DNA from: DATBLE01 sp050258035
GTDB lineage: Bacteria > Actinomycetota > Thermoleophilia > Gaiellales > Gaiellaceae
DNA length: 64,000 nucleotides
Assembly: GCA_050258035.1 (NCBI GenBank)
Contig: JBLMYA010000022.1
Location: 1-64,000 of the forward strand
Direction: 5' to 3'
Both the position numbers and the translations under genes were made by a program. The notes under the pieces are model-generated. The model did not search any database. It was not told where the DNA came from and was given only the letters and a program-made list of their open reading frames with translations. This document shows, piece after piece, positions 18,412 through 27,358 of this stretch. Numbering within the stretch: the stretch's first letter is position 1; each line of letters starts with the position of its first letter.

Positions 18412-19722
18412 CTACACCGGAGCCGGTGTCTTCAGCCGTCGGACGACGAGCTCGAAGCCCTCGAGCGCGACCACCTCCACGTCCTCGCCCGGAGCGAGCC
18501 GCTCGCCGCTCGCCTCGCGGGCCTTCCAGAGCTCCCCCCGCACGGCGACGAGCCCGTCCCGCCCGACATGACCGCGCTCGCCGACGATCATCTGCGGGCC
18601 GGCCGAGGGCGGTCGGCGCCGGGCCTGCACGACCTTCGCCAGGGCGAAGGCGAAGAAGGCGGAGACGGTGAGTGCGACGGCGAGCGACACCCACAGCGAG
18701 ACCTGATAGCCGGAGCCCGCAGGCTGGAACAGGAGCAGCGTCCCGAAGACGAAGCAGGCTGCGCCGGCGAGCGTGAGCGCTCCGTGGCTGAAGGCGATGA
18801 ACAGCTCGGCTATCCAGAACGCGAACGCGGCTGCGATCAGGATCAGGCCCGCCCAGTTCACGGGTAGGACGTCCAGCCCGTAGAACGCGATCGCCAGGCA
18901 GAGGATCCCGAACGTCGCCGGGAAGATCAGACCGGGGTGCCAGAGCTCGACGATCAGCCCGAGCACGCCGAGCGAGAGCATCAGCGAGATCAGGTTGGGG
19001 TCGATCAGGAAGTCGAGGATCCGCCGCCAGAGGCCCATCCTCGCCTCGGTGACCTCCGCGTTCGCGGTGTGCATGACGATGCCCTTCGGGACCGTCTCGT
19101 ACCCGTCGATCTGGTTCAGCAGCGCGGGGAGCGTGGGCGCGATCGTGTCGATCACATTCTTCCGGAGCGCCGTTCGGGCGGGCAGGTTCGACGCCTTCCG
19201 CACCGCCTGGCCGGCCCAGACCGCGTTTCGGTGGTGGGCTGCGGCGAGCGCGATCAGCGAAGCGGCAGCGTCGTTCACCACCTTGCGGCGGAGGTCGCTC
19301 TGGATGTTCGTCCCGCCGAGTGAGATGGGCGTCGAGGAGCCGATGTTCGTCTGAGGCGCCATCGCCAGGACGTCCGCAGCCTGTCCGATCCACACCCCGG
19401 CCGACGCCGCCCGCGCGCCGTTCGGCGACACGTAGACGATCACCGGGACCTTGGAGGCGAGCTCCGCCTTGACGATCTTCCGCATCGAATCCGACAGCCC
19501 ACCGGGGGTGTCCATCAGGATCGCCACGGCGTCGTAGTGGTCCCGGTTGGCGCGCGCGATCTCGTCGGTCAGGAAGTCCTGCGTGACCGGGTTGACGTCG
19601 TTGTCGAACACGACCGCGAGGACACGCGGCGGGTTGGCCGCATGGGCGGAGCCACCGGCGAGGAGGACCGCTGCAAAGAGGGCCGACGCCGCGAGAAAAG
19701 CCCGCAGGAGACCCGCTTTCAC
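18412..19722 (-). CDS. nfeD: NfeD long-form membrane serine protease
   Basis: This is the long form: signal sequence (LLRAFLAASALFAAVLLAGG), ClpP-like serine protease domain, four or five membrane helices, then an OB-fold NfeD domain. In the protease part MDTPGGLSDSMRKIV holds the oxyanion loop and SPNGARAASAGVWIGQAADVLAMAP holds the catalytic Ser (Ser-Ala-Gly) with the later Lys in the DLRRKVVNDAA helix. The OB domain spans about the last 65 residues (IVGERGHVGRDGLVAVRGELWKA). GTG at 19722 is chosen because the signal peptide starts there. It pairs with the slipin gene, its usual partner. Confidence 0.92.
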   Translation of the reverse strand: MKAGLLRAFLAASALFAAVLLAGGSAHAANPPRVLAVVFDNDVNPVTQDFLTDEIARANRDHYDAVAILMDTPGGLSDSMRKIVKAELASKVPVIVYVSPNGARAASAGVWIGQAADVLAMAPQTNIGSSTPISLGGTNIQSDLRRKVVNDAAASLIALAAAHHRNAVWAGQAVRKASNLPARTALRKNVIDTIAPTLPALLNQIDGYETVPKGIVMHTANAEVTEARMGLWRRILDFLIDPNLISLMLSLGVLGLIVELWHPGLIFPATFGILCLAIAFYGLDVLPVNWAGLILIAAAFAFWIAELFIAFSHGALTLAGAACFVFGTLLLFQPAGSGYQVSLWVSLAVALTVSAFFAFALAKVVQARRRPPSAGPQMIVGERGHVGRDGLVAVRGELWKAREASGERLAPGEDVEVVALEGFELVVRRLKTPAPV

Positions 19723-19795
19723 AGCCGTAAGGATTCTATCAACGTGCCTCGCGCGGGCTCCCGCGCGCGGGCACACTGGCCGAGGGCACAGTCCG

Positions 19796-21700
19796 ATGAA
19801 GACGCTCTGTGTTGCAGCCGTACTGCTCGCCGTCTTCCCGGCGTCCGCCCGGGCGGGCGACCACGCCGCCATCCGTCTGCAGGAGGCGCCGATCGGAGCC
19901 ACGCGGACAACGGCTGCAGCCGTCGCTCCGGGGCGATTCGATCTCGTCGGCCTCCACTGGGAGGGATCCGGAACCGTCCTGTTCAGGACGCGAAGCCTCG
20001 CCGGCCGCTGGAGCAGATGGCAGCCCGCGGCCCCCGAGGACGACGGGCCGACGAACGGCAGCGCCGAGACGCGCCTGCGCCGGCAGTGGCGGCTGGGGAG
20101 TCCCTACTGGGCCGGGCCCTCCGACATGCTCGCGTACCGGCTCGTCGGCCCGGTTCGCCGCCTGAGGATCTGGTACGTGCAGAGTGCGGTCTCGCGTTCA
20201 CCTCTCCGGACGACGGCGATGACCGGTTCACCGCGAATCGTTCCCCGGTCGGGGTGGCACGCCGAGGAAGAGATCCTGCGCGGCCGGCCGAGGTACGCAG
20301 CGAGTGCCGCGTTCGCGGTCGTCCATCACACGGCCGGTTCGAACACGTACACGCGCGCGCAGTCGGCGGCGATCGTCCTCGGGATCGAGGTGTACCACGT
20401 GCGCGCGAACGGTTGGAACGACATCGGCTACAACTTCCTCGTCGACAAGTACGGCCAGGTCTTCGAAGGCCGGGCCGGTGGGATCGACCGTAACGTGATC
20501 GGTGCGCACGCCCAGGGCTTCAACACAGGCTCGGTCGGTGTCGCTCTGATCGGCAACTACACGGCGGCGAAGGTCGCCCCTGCCGCCCGGCATGCGCTGG
20601 TCGATCTCCTCGCGTGGCGACTGGACGTTGCGCATGTGGACCCGCTCGGCACGCTGACGTGGCGCTCCGGCGGCAATCCGGAATTTCCCCGCGGCCGCCC
20701 GGTGAAGCTGCGCGCGATATCGGGGCATCGCGACACGGGCTACACGAGCTGCCCGGGAACGTCGCTGTACGTGAAGCTGCCGGACATCGCGCGGGCCGTC
20801 GCCGCGACGGGTCTGCCGAAGCTGTACGCGCCGACGGTGACGGGCGGCCTCGGCGGGCCGGTCCGGTTCAGCGCCCGGCTCTCGGCGGCCGCAGCGTGGG
20901 TCGTGACCGTGCGGAGCGCCTCCGGTGCGGTCGTCGCGCGCGGCCGCGGCACCGGGACGGCAGTCGCGTGGACGTGGGACGCCGGCCGGATTCCCGTGGG
21001 CGGCTCCTACACGTGGACGATCGAGGCAGGCCCGCAGACGAGGCCGGCTTCCGGGACGATCGGAAGGGCACCGGCGCCCGCTCCTCCGCCGTCCGCGTTG
21101 GTCCTGACCGGGCTGACCGTGGCGCCGCCCGTCGTCTCACCCGACGGGGACGGGATCGACGACGCGCTGGCGATCTCCTACACGCTCGGTGCGCGCGCTT
21201 CCGTGACCGCGACCGTGAAGGACGCAACCGGAGCAGTGGTCGCGACGCTCTTCGCGAACCAGGTGCAGGGCGCGCGGCGACAGTCGTTCGCCTACGGCGG
21301 GGATGGACTGGCGGACGGCGCCTACACGCTGTCGGTCGCCGCCGTGACCGCCGACGGCCGCAGCGGCCGGCTCGAAGCGCCGTTCGCGATCGACCGCACG
21401 CTGTCGGGACTCGCCCTGTCCACCGCGGTGCTGACGCCGAACGGCGACGGCGTCGACGACACGATCGGGATCTCGTTCACGCTGGCGACGGGCGCGGAGG
21501 TGACCGTTCAGATCGAGCAGGCCGGCTCGGTGGTTGCGCCCGTGTCCAGCGGTCCGCTGCCTGCCGGCTCGTCGCAGATCGTCTGGGACGGGACGACGCC
21601 GGCGGGGCCGGCAGCGCCCGGAAACTACGACGCGGTCGTCCTGGTCGACGGCGTGTACGGCCTGACACGCCATGCCGCGTCGTTCACGGTGTCGGGCTGA
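19796..21700 (+). CDS. Secreted N-acetylmuramoyl-L-alanine amidase with FlgD-like Ig repeats
   Basis: A signal peptide (LCVAAVLLAVFPASARA) is followed by an unassigned beta domain and a PGRP/amidase_2 domain. Zinc ligands fit His-177 or His-178 (VVHHTAGS), His-311 (GHRDTGYT) and Cys-319 (SCPGT); a cysteine there is the mark of catalytic rather than merely binding PGRPs. Two FlgD-like Ig repeats at the carboxy end each start with an acidic loop, SPDGDGIDD and TPNGDGVDD, likely calcium-binding. It should cut the amide bond between muramic acid and the stem peptide outside the cell. The ATG follows the divergent nfeD start by 74 bp. Confidence 0.9.
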   Translation: MKTLCVAAVLLAVFPASARAGDHAAIRLQEAPIGATRTTAAAVAPGRFDLVGLHWEGSGTVLFRTRSLAGRWSRWQPAAPEDDGPTNGSAETRLRRQWRLGSPYWAGPSDMLAYRLVGPVRRLRIWYVQSAVSRSPLRTTAMTGSPRIVPRSGWHAEEEILRGRPRYAASAAFAVVHHTAGSNTYTRAQSAAIVLGIEVYHVRANGWNDIGYNFLVDKYGQVFEGRAGGIDRNVIGAHAQGFNTGSVGVALIGNYTAAKVAPAARHALVDLLAWRLDVAHVDPLGTLTWRSGGNPEFPRGRPVKLRAISGHRDTGYTSCPGTSLYVKLPDIARAVAATGLPKLYAPTVTGGLGGPVRFSARLSAAAAWVVTVRSASGAVVARGRGTGTAVAWTWDAGRIPVGGSYTWTIEAGPQTRPASGTIGRAPAPAPPPSALVLTGLTVAPPVVSPDGDGIDDALAISYTLGARASVTATVKDATGAVVATLFANQVQGARRQSFAYGGDGLADGAYTLSVAAVTADGRSGRLEAPFAIDRTLSGLALSTAVLTPNGDGVDDTIGISFTLATGAEVTVQIEQAGSVVAPVSSGPLPAGSSQIVWDGTTPAGPAAPGNYDAVVLVDGVYGLTRHAASFTVSG

Positions 21701-21720
21701 ACGGCGCATAAACTGCCGGG

Positions 21721-22326
21721 ATGCAACCCCTCGGGCGCCGTCGCCGTCAGACTGTTCAGTTGCGGCCGGCCCGGCCGCTCGTATACGAGAAGCTGAGCGA
21801 CCCGATCTTGGCGACCAGAGCGCAGGACGGCGACCACGCGGCGCTGACCGCGCTGTGCGAGCGACACGCTCCGCGCGTGGAGCGCCTGGCCCGCCACCTG
21901 CTCGCCGATCCCGAGGATGCCCGCGACGCCGCGCAGGAGTCGCTCGCCAAGCTCTGCGTGCGCCTGCGCCAGTTCCGCGGCGAGTCGCAGTTCACCACCT
22001 GGCTCCACCGGCTGGTCGTGAACACGTGCCGCGACACGGCCGCCCGCCAGCGGGCGCGGCGGTGGGAGCCCCTCGTCGAGGACACGCGGGTCGGCGGCGA
22101 GGAGGCCGATCCCGTGCGGGCGGCCGCGCTCGCCGAGCTCCGGACGGAGCTCGCCGACCAGCTGGCTTCCATCTCGGCAGAGCAGGCGCGGGTGGTCGTG
22201 CTGAAGGACGCGCTCGACTGGTCGTTCGAGGAGATCTCCTCCCGCTCCGGTATGCCGGTCGGCACGGCGAAGTGCTACGCCCACCGCGGCCGAGATTCCC
22301 TGCGCAAGCGGCTCGTTCGCGCATGA
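21721..22326 (+). CDS. RNA polymerase sigma factor, ECF-like sigma-70 family
   Basis: A two-region sigma factor of about 200 residues. Region 2 covers ALTALCERHAPRVERLARHLLADPEDARDAAQESLAKL and QFRGESQFTTWLHRLVVNTCRD, the core-binding and -10-reading helices. Region 4 has ARVVVLKDALDWSFEEISSRSGMPVGTAKCYAHRGRDSLRKRL. Regions 1.1 and 3 are absent. The first 25 residues are basic and may not all be needed. No anti-sigma gene sits beside it; instead its stop overlaps fabZ (ATGA), so it is co-translated with the fatty-acid genes. Target promoters are unknown. Confidence 0.9.
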   Translation: MQPLGRRRRQTVQLRPARPLVYEKLSDPILATRAQDGDHAALTALCERHAPRVERLARHLLADPEDARDAAQESLAKLCVRLRQFRGESQFTTWLHRLVVNTCRDTAARQRARRWEPLVEDTRVGGEEADPVRAAALAELRTELADQLASISAEQARVVVLKDALDWSFEEISSRSGMPVGTAKCYAHRGRDSLRKRLVRA

Positions 22327-22769
22327 TCGCCACCGCTCCGTTCGGCCGCGACGTGATCGAGACGATCATTCCGCACCGCGATCCCTTCCTGTTCCTCGAC
22401 GAGGTGCTCGAGCTCGAGCCCGGAGTCCGGGTGGTCGCCCGAAAGCTGGTAACCGGGGACGAATGGTTCTTCCCGGGCCACTTCCCCGGCCGCCCGATCA
22501 TGCCCGGCGTGGTCCTGGTGGAGGCGCTCGCTCAGGCGGGCGCGGTGGCTGTTCTCTCGCTGGAGGAGAACCGGGGGAAGCTCGCCCTGTTCGCCGGCAT
22601 CGACGACGTTCGCTTCAAGCGCATGGTCGAGCCGGGAGCCGAGCTCACTCTCGCGTGCGAGCTCCAGGCGGTTCGTGGCCCGATCGGCCGGGGGAGGGCC
22701 CGGGCGACGGTCGGGGACGAGCTCGCCGTGCGCGGCACCCTCACCTTCGCGACGGCCGACGCAGGATGA
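22323..22769 (+). CDS. fabZ: 3-hydroxyacyl-[ACP] dehydratase FabZ
   Basis: FabZ removes water from 3-hydroxyacyl-ACP in the elongation cycle of type II fatty-acid synthesis. It has the hot-dog fold pattern: IIPHRDPFLFLDEVLELEPG, then WFFPGHFPGRPIMPGVVLVEALAQAG, containing the catalytic His (GHF) and Glu (VEALAQ). At 148 residues it is full length. The ATG overlaps the sigma-factor stop, and its own TGA overlaps the fabH ATG. Lipid A genes, the usual neighbours in Gram-negatives, are absent, so the role is fatty-acid synthesis. Confidence 0.93.
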   Translation: MIATAPFGRDVIETIIPHRDPFLFLDEVLELEPGVRVVARKLVTGDEWFFPGHFPGRPIMPGVVLVEALAQAGAVAVLSLEENRGKLALFAGIDDVRFKRMVEPGAELTLACELQAVRGPIGRGRARATVGDELAVRGTLTFATADAG

Positions 22770-23776
22770 TCGGATCGGCGAACGGCGGCCCGGTCTCGAT
22801 CACCGGTCTCGGGACGCACGTGCCCGAGCGGGTTGTGACGAACGCCGACCTGGCGAAGCTCGTCGACACGTCCGACGAGTGGATCGTCACCCGCACGGGA
22901 ATCCGGGAGCGCCGGTTCGCGGCCGAAGGGGAGGCGCTCTCCGACATCTCGCTGCCCGCCGCGCGGGCCGCACTGGAGCAGGCCGGCTCGACCTCCCGCG
23001 ACATCGACCTGCTGATCGTCGCCACGGTGACCGCGGACATGCAGTTCCCGTCCACCGCGGCGATCCTCGCCGACCGGCTCGGAGCGACCGACGCGGCGGC
23101 GTACGATCTCGCCGCCGGCTGCACCGGCTTCATGTACGGGATCGCGCAGGCCTACGCGATGGTCGAGAGCGGCCTCAGCCGACGATCGCTCGTCGTCGGA
23201 GCGGACGTGCTCTCGAAGCTGATGAACTTCTCCGATCGCTCGACCTGCGTGCTCTTCGGCGACGGCGCGGGTGCCGCCGTCGTCGAGCGGGTGTCCGAGG
23301 ACGGCTTCCTCGGCTTCGAGCTCGGCGCGGACGGGGCGCGCGGGAAGGACCTCGAGCTGCCCGCGGGCGGCTCGCGCATGCCGACGACCGCGGAGACCGT
23401 CGCGAGCGGCGCCCACTATGTGCAGATGAACGGCCGCGAGGTCTTCAAGTTCGCAACTCGCGTCCTCGTCAGCTCCGCGGAGGCGGTCCTCGCACAGTGC
23501 GATTTGTCGGTGCAGGACGTCGACGTCTATGTTCCCCATCAAGCCAACGTCCGCATCATCGATCATGCGATCGGCAAGCTCGGAATCCCGAAAGAGAAGG
23601 TGATCGTGAACGTCGACCGCTACGGCAACACCTCGTCCGCCTCGATCCCGCTCGCGCTCGCGGACGCAGTCGGCTCCGGCCGGCTGAAGGCGGGCGACAC
23701 ACTGCTGATGACCGGCATGGGCGCCGGGCTCACCTGGGGCTCCGCCGTCATGCGCTGGACGGGGCCGCCGAAATGA
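22766..23776 (+). CDS. fabH: Beta-ketoacyl-ACP synthase III
   Basis: FabH starts fatty-acid chains by condensing acyl-CoA with malonyl-ACP. The catalytic triad is Cys-119 (DLAAGCTGFMYG), His in VYVPHQANVRIID and Asn in DRYGNTSSASIPLAL. WIVTRTGIRERRF near residue 40 is the family signature containing the CoA-binding Trp/Arg. At 336 residues it has standard length. The primer (acetyl, isobutyryl or other) cannot be told from sequence. The ATG at 22766 overlaps fabZ. Confidence 0.94.
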   Translation: MIGSANGGPVSITGLGTHVPERVVTNADLAKLVDTSDEWIVTRTGIRERRFAAEGEALSDISLPAARAALEQAGSTSRDIDLLIVATVTADMQFPSTAAILADRLGATDAAAYDLAAGCTGFMYGIAQAYAMVESGLSRRSLVVGADVLSKLMNFSDRSTCVLFGDGAGAAVVERVSEDGFLGFELGADGARGKDLELPAGGSRMPTTAETVASGAHYVQMNGREVFKFATRVLVSSAEAVLAQCDLSVQDVDVYVPHQANVRIIDHAIGKLGIPKEKVIVNVDRYGNTSSASIPLALADAVGSGRLKAGDTLLMTGMGAGLTWGSAVMRWTGPPK

Positions 23777-24699
23777 GCAAGATCGCCTTCTGCTTCCCCG
23801 GTCAGGGCTCGCTCGAGCAGGGGATGGGCCGCGACGTCGCGTCGATCATGCCGGAGGCGATGGACGTCTACGAGCGCGGGAGCGACGCCTGCGGCCTCGA
23901 CCTGAAGCGCCTCTGCTTCGAGACGCCGCTCGAGCAGATGGTCGAGACCGAAGTGCAGCAGCCGGCGCTGGTCGCGACGAGCCTGGCGATGCTCGCCGCG
24001 CTCCGCGCGAGAGGTGTACGTGCCGACTACGTGATCGGTCACTCGGTCGGGGAGTTCGCCGCGCTCGCCGCGGCCGAATCGGTCAGCGTGGAGGAGACGA
24101 TCGCGCTCGTCCGCGAGCGCGGTCTTGCGATGGCCGAGGCGGCGAAGGAGCGCCCGGGCTCGATGGCGGCGATCCTCGGGCTCGCCGACGAGGTCGTCGA
24201 GCGGCTCTGCCGGAGGATCCTCGGCGTCTGGCCCGCGAACTACAACTGCCCCGGACAGATCGTCGTCTCCGGTGAGCACGCTGCGGTCGACGAGTTGTGC
24301 GCGCAGGCAGAGGAGGAAGGTGCCCGGCGCACGGTCAAGTTGAAGGTCTCCGGGGCATTCCACTCGCCGCTCGTCGCGCGCGCGGCCGAACGTCTCCGAC
24401 CGGCGGTCGATGCGGTCAAGTTCGGCGAGCCGCAGGCCGCGTTCATGTCCACCGTCACCGCCAGGTTCGAGGACGCGCAGCGGATGGGCTCCCTCCTCGT
24501 CGACCAGCTGACCGCCCCCGTCCGTTACACGCAGGCGGCGTCGGAGCTCGTGCGGGAGGGCGTCCACACCTTCGTCGAGGTGGGGCCCGGGAACGTCTTG
24601 TCCGGGCTGATGAAGCGGATCGACCGGAGCGTCAAGGCGATCTCCGTCAACGACGTCGCCTCCCTGGAGAAGCTCAAGGACCTGCTCCCGACGGCGTGA
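23773..24699 (+). CDS. fabD: Malonyl-CoA:ACP transacylase FabD
   Basis: FabD moves malonyl from CoA to ACP. It begins IAFCFPGQGSLEQGMG, with the oxyanion Gln. The nucleophile is Ser-91 in VIGHSVGEFAAL; the partner His is in KVSGAFHSPLVARAAERL, and the carboxy-terminal Gln/Gly region is VEVGPGNVLSGLM. At 308 residues it is a single-domain enzyme. ATG overlapping fabH; TGA overlapping the fabG GTG. Confidence 0.94.
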   Translation: MSKIAFCFPGQGSLEQGMGRDVASIMPEAMDVYERGSDACGLDLKRLCFETPLEQMVETEVQQPALVATSLAMLAALRARGVRADYVIGHSVGEFAALAAAESVSVEETIALVRERGLAMAEAAKERPGSMAAILGLADEVVERLCRRILGVWPANYNCPGQIVVSGEHAAVDELCAQAEEEGARRTVKLKVSGAFHSPLVARAAERLRPAVDAVKFGEPQAAFMSTVTARFEDAQRMGSLLVDQLTAPVRYTQAASELVREGVHTFVEVGPGNVLSGLMKRIDRSVKAISVNDVASLEKLKDLLPTA

Positions 24700-25433
24700 C
24701 CGACTCGCCTGCGTTCTGCTCGCTGGAGGGGAAGCTGGCGCTCGTCACGGGTGCGTCGCGGGGGATCGGTCGCGCGATCGCGGTCGAACTCGCCCGCGCC
24801 GGGGCTCAGGTCGTCGTCGGCTACCGCAGCGGTGCCGAGGAGGCCGAGGCGCTCGCCGCGGAGATCGCCGGCCGTGCGGCTCGGGCCGACGTCGCCGACC
24901 CCGAGCAGGCCTCGCGCCTGGTCGAGGAGGCCGGCGACCTTGACATCCTCGTCAACAACGCCGGTCTCACCCGGGACGGCTTGATCGCGCGGATGTCCGA
25001 CGAGGACTGGCGGACGGTGCTCGATACGAACCTCGGCGGCGTCTTCCACACCTGCCGTGCCGCCGCGCGGGGGATGATGAGGCGCCGGTCGGGCTCGATC
25101 GTCAACCTGACCAGCGTCGTCGGCCTTCACGGCAACCCCGGCCAGACGAACTACGCGGCGTCGAAAGCCGGGATCATCGGCTTCACGAAGTCGCTCGCCC
25201 GCGAGCTGGCGTCGCGCGGCGTGCGGGTGAACGCCGTCGCCCCCGGCTACATCCAGACGGCGCTCACCGACGTGCTCCCGGAAGACGTGCAGCAGGCGAT
25301 CCTCGCGAACACGCCACTCGCCCGCCTGGGCACGCCGGAGGATGTCGCAGGGGCGGTACGCTTCCTGTGCTCGGACGAAGCGTCGTTCGTGACCGGCGAG
25401 GTGCTCCTCGTCGACGGGGGACTGGGGATGTGA
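24696..25433 (+). CDS. fabG: 3-oxoacyl-[ACP] reductase FabG
   Basis: FabG is an NADPH-dependent short-chain dehydrogenase that reduces 3-oxoacyl-ACP. The nucleotide loop is VTGASRGIGRAIAVELARAG, the NNAG motif is DILVNNAGLTRDGL, catalytic Ser is in IVNLTSVVGLHGNPGQ, and Tyr/Lys are in TNYAASKAGIIGFTKSLA. The carboxy terminus FVTGEVLLVDGGLGM is typical. At 245 residues it is standard. The GTG start overlaps the fabD stop, and its TGA shares a base with the fabF ATG. Confidence 0.95.
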   Translation: MTDSPAFCSLEGKLALVTGASRGIGRAIAVELARAGAQVVVGYRSGAEEAEALAAEIAGRAARADVADPEQASRLVEEAGDLDILVNNAGLTRDGLIARMSDEDWRTVLDTNLGGVFHTCRAAARGMMRRRSGSIVNLTSVVGLHGNPGQTNYAASKAGIIGFTKSLARELASRGVRVNAVAPGYIQTALTDVLPEDVQQAILANTPLARLGTPEDVAGAVRFLCSDEASFVTGEVLLVDGGLGM

Positions 25434-26686
25434 TGAGCGTCAACGGCCGGCGAAGAGTCGTGATCACTGGGATGGGGGCGGTGACGCCGCTCGGCAACGA
25501 CGTGCGCACGACCTGGAAGAACCTGACCGCCGGGATGTCGGGCGCCGCGCCGATCACCCAGTTCGATCCGGACGGGTACTTCGCGACCTTCGCCTGCGAG
25601 CTGAAGGACTTCGAGCCGACGAACTGGATCGAGTACAAGACCGCGCGCCGGATGGACCGCTTCGCCCAGATGGTCGTCGCCGCGGCGCGCATGGCCGAGA
25701 GCGATGCGGCTCTGGACATCGCCGCCGACTCCGACCGCATCGGCGCCTCGGTCGCGACCGGCATCGGCGGTCTCCAGTCGTTCCAGGACTGCCACACGCA
25801 GCTCCGCGAGCGCGGGCCGGACCGGGTCAACCCGTTCTCGATCCCGGCGATCATCCCGAACCTCGGCGCCGGCTGGCTCTCGATCGAGCTCGGCACGCGG
25901 GGGCCGTTGAGCGCGCCGTGCACGGCCTGCGCGGCTTCCAACATGGCGATCGGCGAGGGGATGGATGCGATCCGGCTCGGCCGCGCCGACGTGATGCTCT
26001 GCGGCGGCACCGAGGCCCCCGTCACCCAGGTCGGGATCGCCGGTTTCGGCGCGATGCGCGCGCTCTCGCGCCGCAATGACGATCCCGAGCACGCGAGCCG
26101 GCCCTTCGACATCGAGCGGGACGGCTTCGTCATGGGCGAGGCGGGCGCGGTGCTCGTCCTCGAGGAGCTGGAACGGGCGAAGGCCCGCGGCGCGAAGATC
26201 TACGCCGAGCTGGCCGGGTACGGCGTGTCGTCGGACGCCCAGCACATCACGGAGCCCGATCCGACCGGCGTCCACCCCGCGCGGGCGATGCAGATGGCGC
26301 TCGCCGACGCGGGGGTCGATGCGGGCGAGATCGGCTACATCAACGCGCACGGGACGTCCACGCCGCTCGGGGACGCCAGCGAGACCCGCGTGATCAAGCT
26401 CGCCCTCGGCGAGGAGAACGCCCGCAAGACGCCCATCTCCTCGACGAAGGGCTCGACGGGCCACTGCCTCGGGGCGGCCGGCGCGGTCGAGGCGATCTTC
26501 ACCACGCTCGCCATCCTGGAGGGGATGCTCCCGCCGACGATCAACTACGAGTACCCCGATCCCGAGTGCGACCTCGACTACATCCCCAACGAGGCGCGCC
26601 CCGCCGAGGTGAACGTGGCGATGTCGAACTCCTTCGGCTTCGGCGGCCACAACGCCTCGATCGTCCTGAAGAAGTACGCGGAGTAG
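25433..26686 (+). CDS. fabF: Beta-ketoacyl-ACP synthase II
   Basis: FabF elongates acyl-ACP by decarboxylative condensation with malonyl-ACP. The nucleophile is Cys-166 in the PCTACAASN elbow; the two His are in NAHGTSTPLGDASET and GHCLGAAGAVEA, and the Lys is in SSTKGSTGH. The end NSFGFGGHNASIVLKK is characteristic. At 417 residues it has standard length. No acpP gene lies between fabD and fabF, where many operons carry it, so the carrier protein must be encoded outside this window. Confidence 0.95.
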   Translation: MSVNGRRRVVITGMGAVTPLGNDVRTTWKNLTAGMSGAAPITQFDPDGYFATFACELKDFEPTNWIEYKTARRMDRFAQMVVAAARMAESDAALDIAADSDRIGASVATGIGGLQSFQDCHTQLRERGPDRVNPFSIPAIIPNLGAGWLSIELGTRGPLSAPCTACAASNMAIGEGMDAIRLGRADVMLCGGTEAPVTQVGIAGFGAMRALSRRNDDPEHASRPFDIERDGFVMGEAGAVLVLEELERAKARGAKIYAELAGYGVSSDAQHITEPDPTGVHPARAMQMALADAGVDAGEIGYINAHGTSTPLGDASETRVIKLALGEENARKTPISSTKGSTGHCLGAAGAVEAIFTTLAILEGMLPPTINYEYPDPECDLDYIPNEARPAEVNVAMSNSFGFGGHNASIVLKKYAE

Positions 26687-26692
26687 CCCGCC

Positions 26693-27358
26693 GTGTCCGA
26701 GCGGTGGGCGAGTTTCGACTGCTACGGCACGCTGATCGACTGGAACGGCGGGATCGCCGCCGGGCTCGACCGTCTGTTCGGACCCGGCGCCGGAGCGCGG
26801 TTGCTCGACCGCTACCACGAGCTCGAGCCGCAGGTGCAGGCGGAGGATCCGGAGCGAACGTACCGGACCGTCCTTGCGTTGGCCCTCGAGCGGCTCGCGG
26901 AGAGCGAGGGATTGTCGCTCCCGGACGGCGAGCACGACGCGCTTGCCCGGTCGCTTCCGTCGTGGCAGCCGTTCGCCGAGGTTCCCGGAGCGCTCGAGGA
27001 GGCGCGGTCGCGGGGTTGGCGGACGGCGATCCTCTCGAACACCGACCGTGACCTCATCGCCGCGTCGAAGGCCCGGATCGGCGTGCCGTTCGACGAGACG
27101 ATCGTCGCCTCCGAGATCGGCTCGTACAAGCCGGGCCACCGCCACTGGTCGGAGTTCTTCGCCCGCACCCACGCCGACCGGGCCCGGCACGTCCACGTCG
27201 CCGCCAGCCTCTTCCACGACATCGCCCCTTGTGTGGAGCTCGGCCTCCGCAGCGTCTGGGTGAACCGGCTCGGCGAGACAGCCGATCCGGTGCCGACGAG
27301 GGAGATCCCCGACCTCACGGCCCTCCCGAACGTCCTGGACGCGCTCGTCCCGTCGTGA
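26693..27358 (+). CDS. HAD hydrolase, haloacid dehalogenase type II-like
   Basis: Haloacid-dehalogenase superfamily enzyme with nucleophile Asp-9 in FDCYGTLIDW; the Tyr three residues after the Asp is typical of the dehalogenase type II branch rather than phosphatases, which usually have a second Asp. Motif II is ILSNTDRDLI, motif III Lys is in IGSYKPGHRHW, and motif IV is HVAASLFHDIAPCVELG. Substrate is unknown. GTG start six bases after fabF; its TGA overlaps the next gene, so it may be co-transcribed with the fab cluster. Confidence 0.86.
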   Translation: MSERWASFDCYGTLIDWNGGIAAGLDRLFGPGAGARLLDRYHELEPQVQAEDPERTYRTVLALALERLAESEGLSLPDGEHDALARSLPSWQPFAEVPGALEEARSRGWRTAILSNTDRDLIAASKARIGVPFDETIVASEIGSYKPGHRHWSEFFARTHADRARHVHVAASLFHDIAPCVELGLRSVWVNRLGETADPVPTREIPDLTALPNVLDALVPS

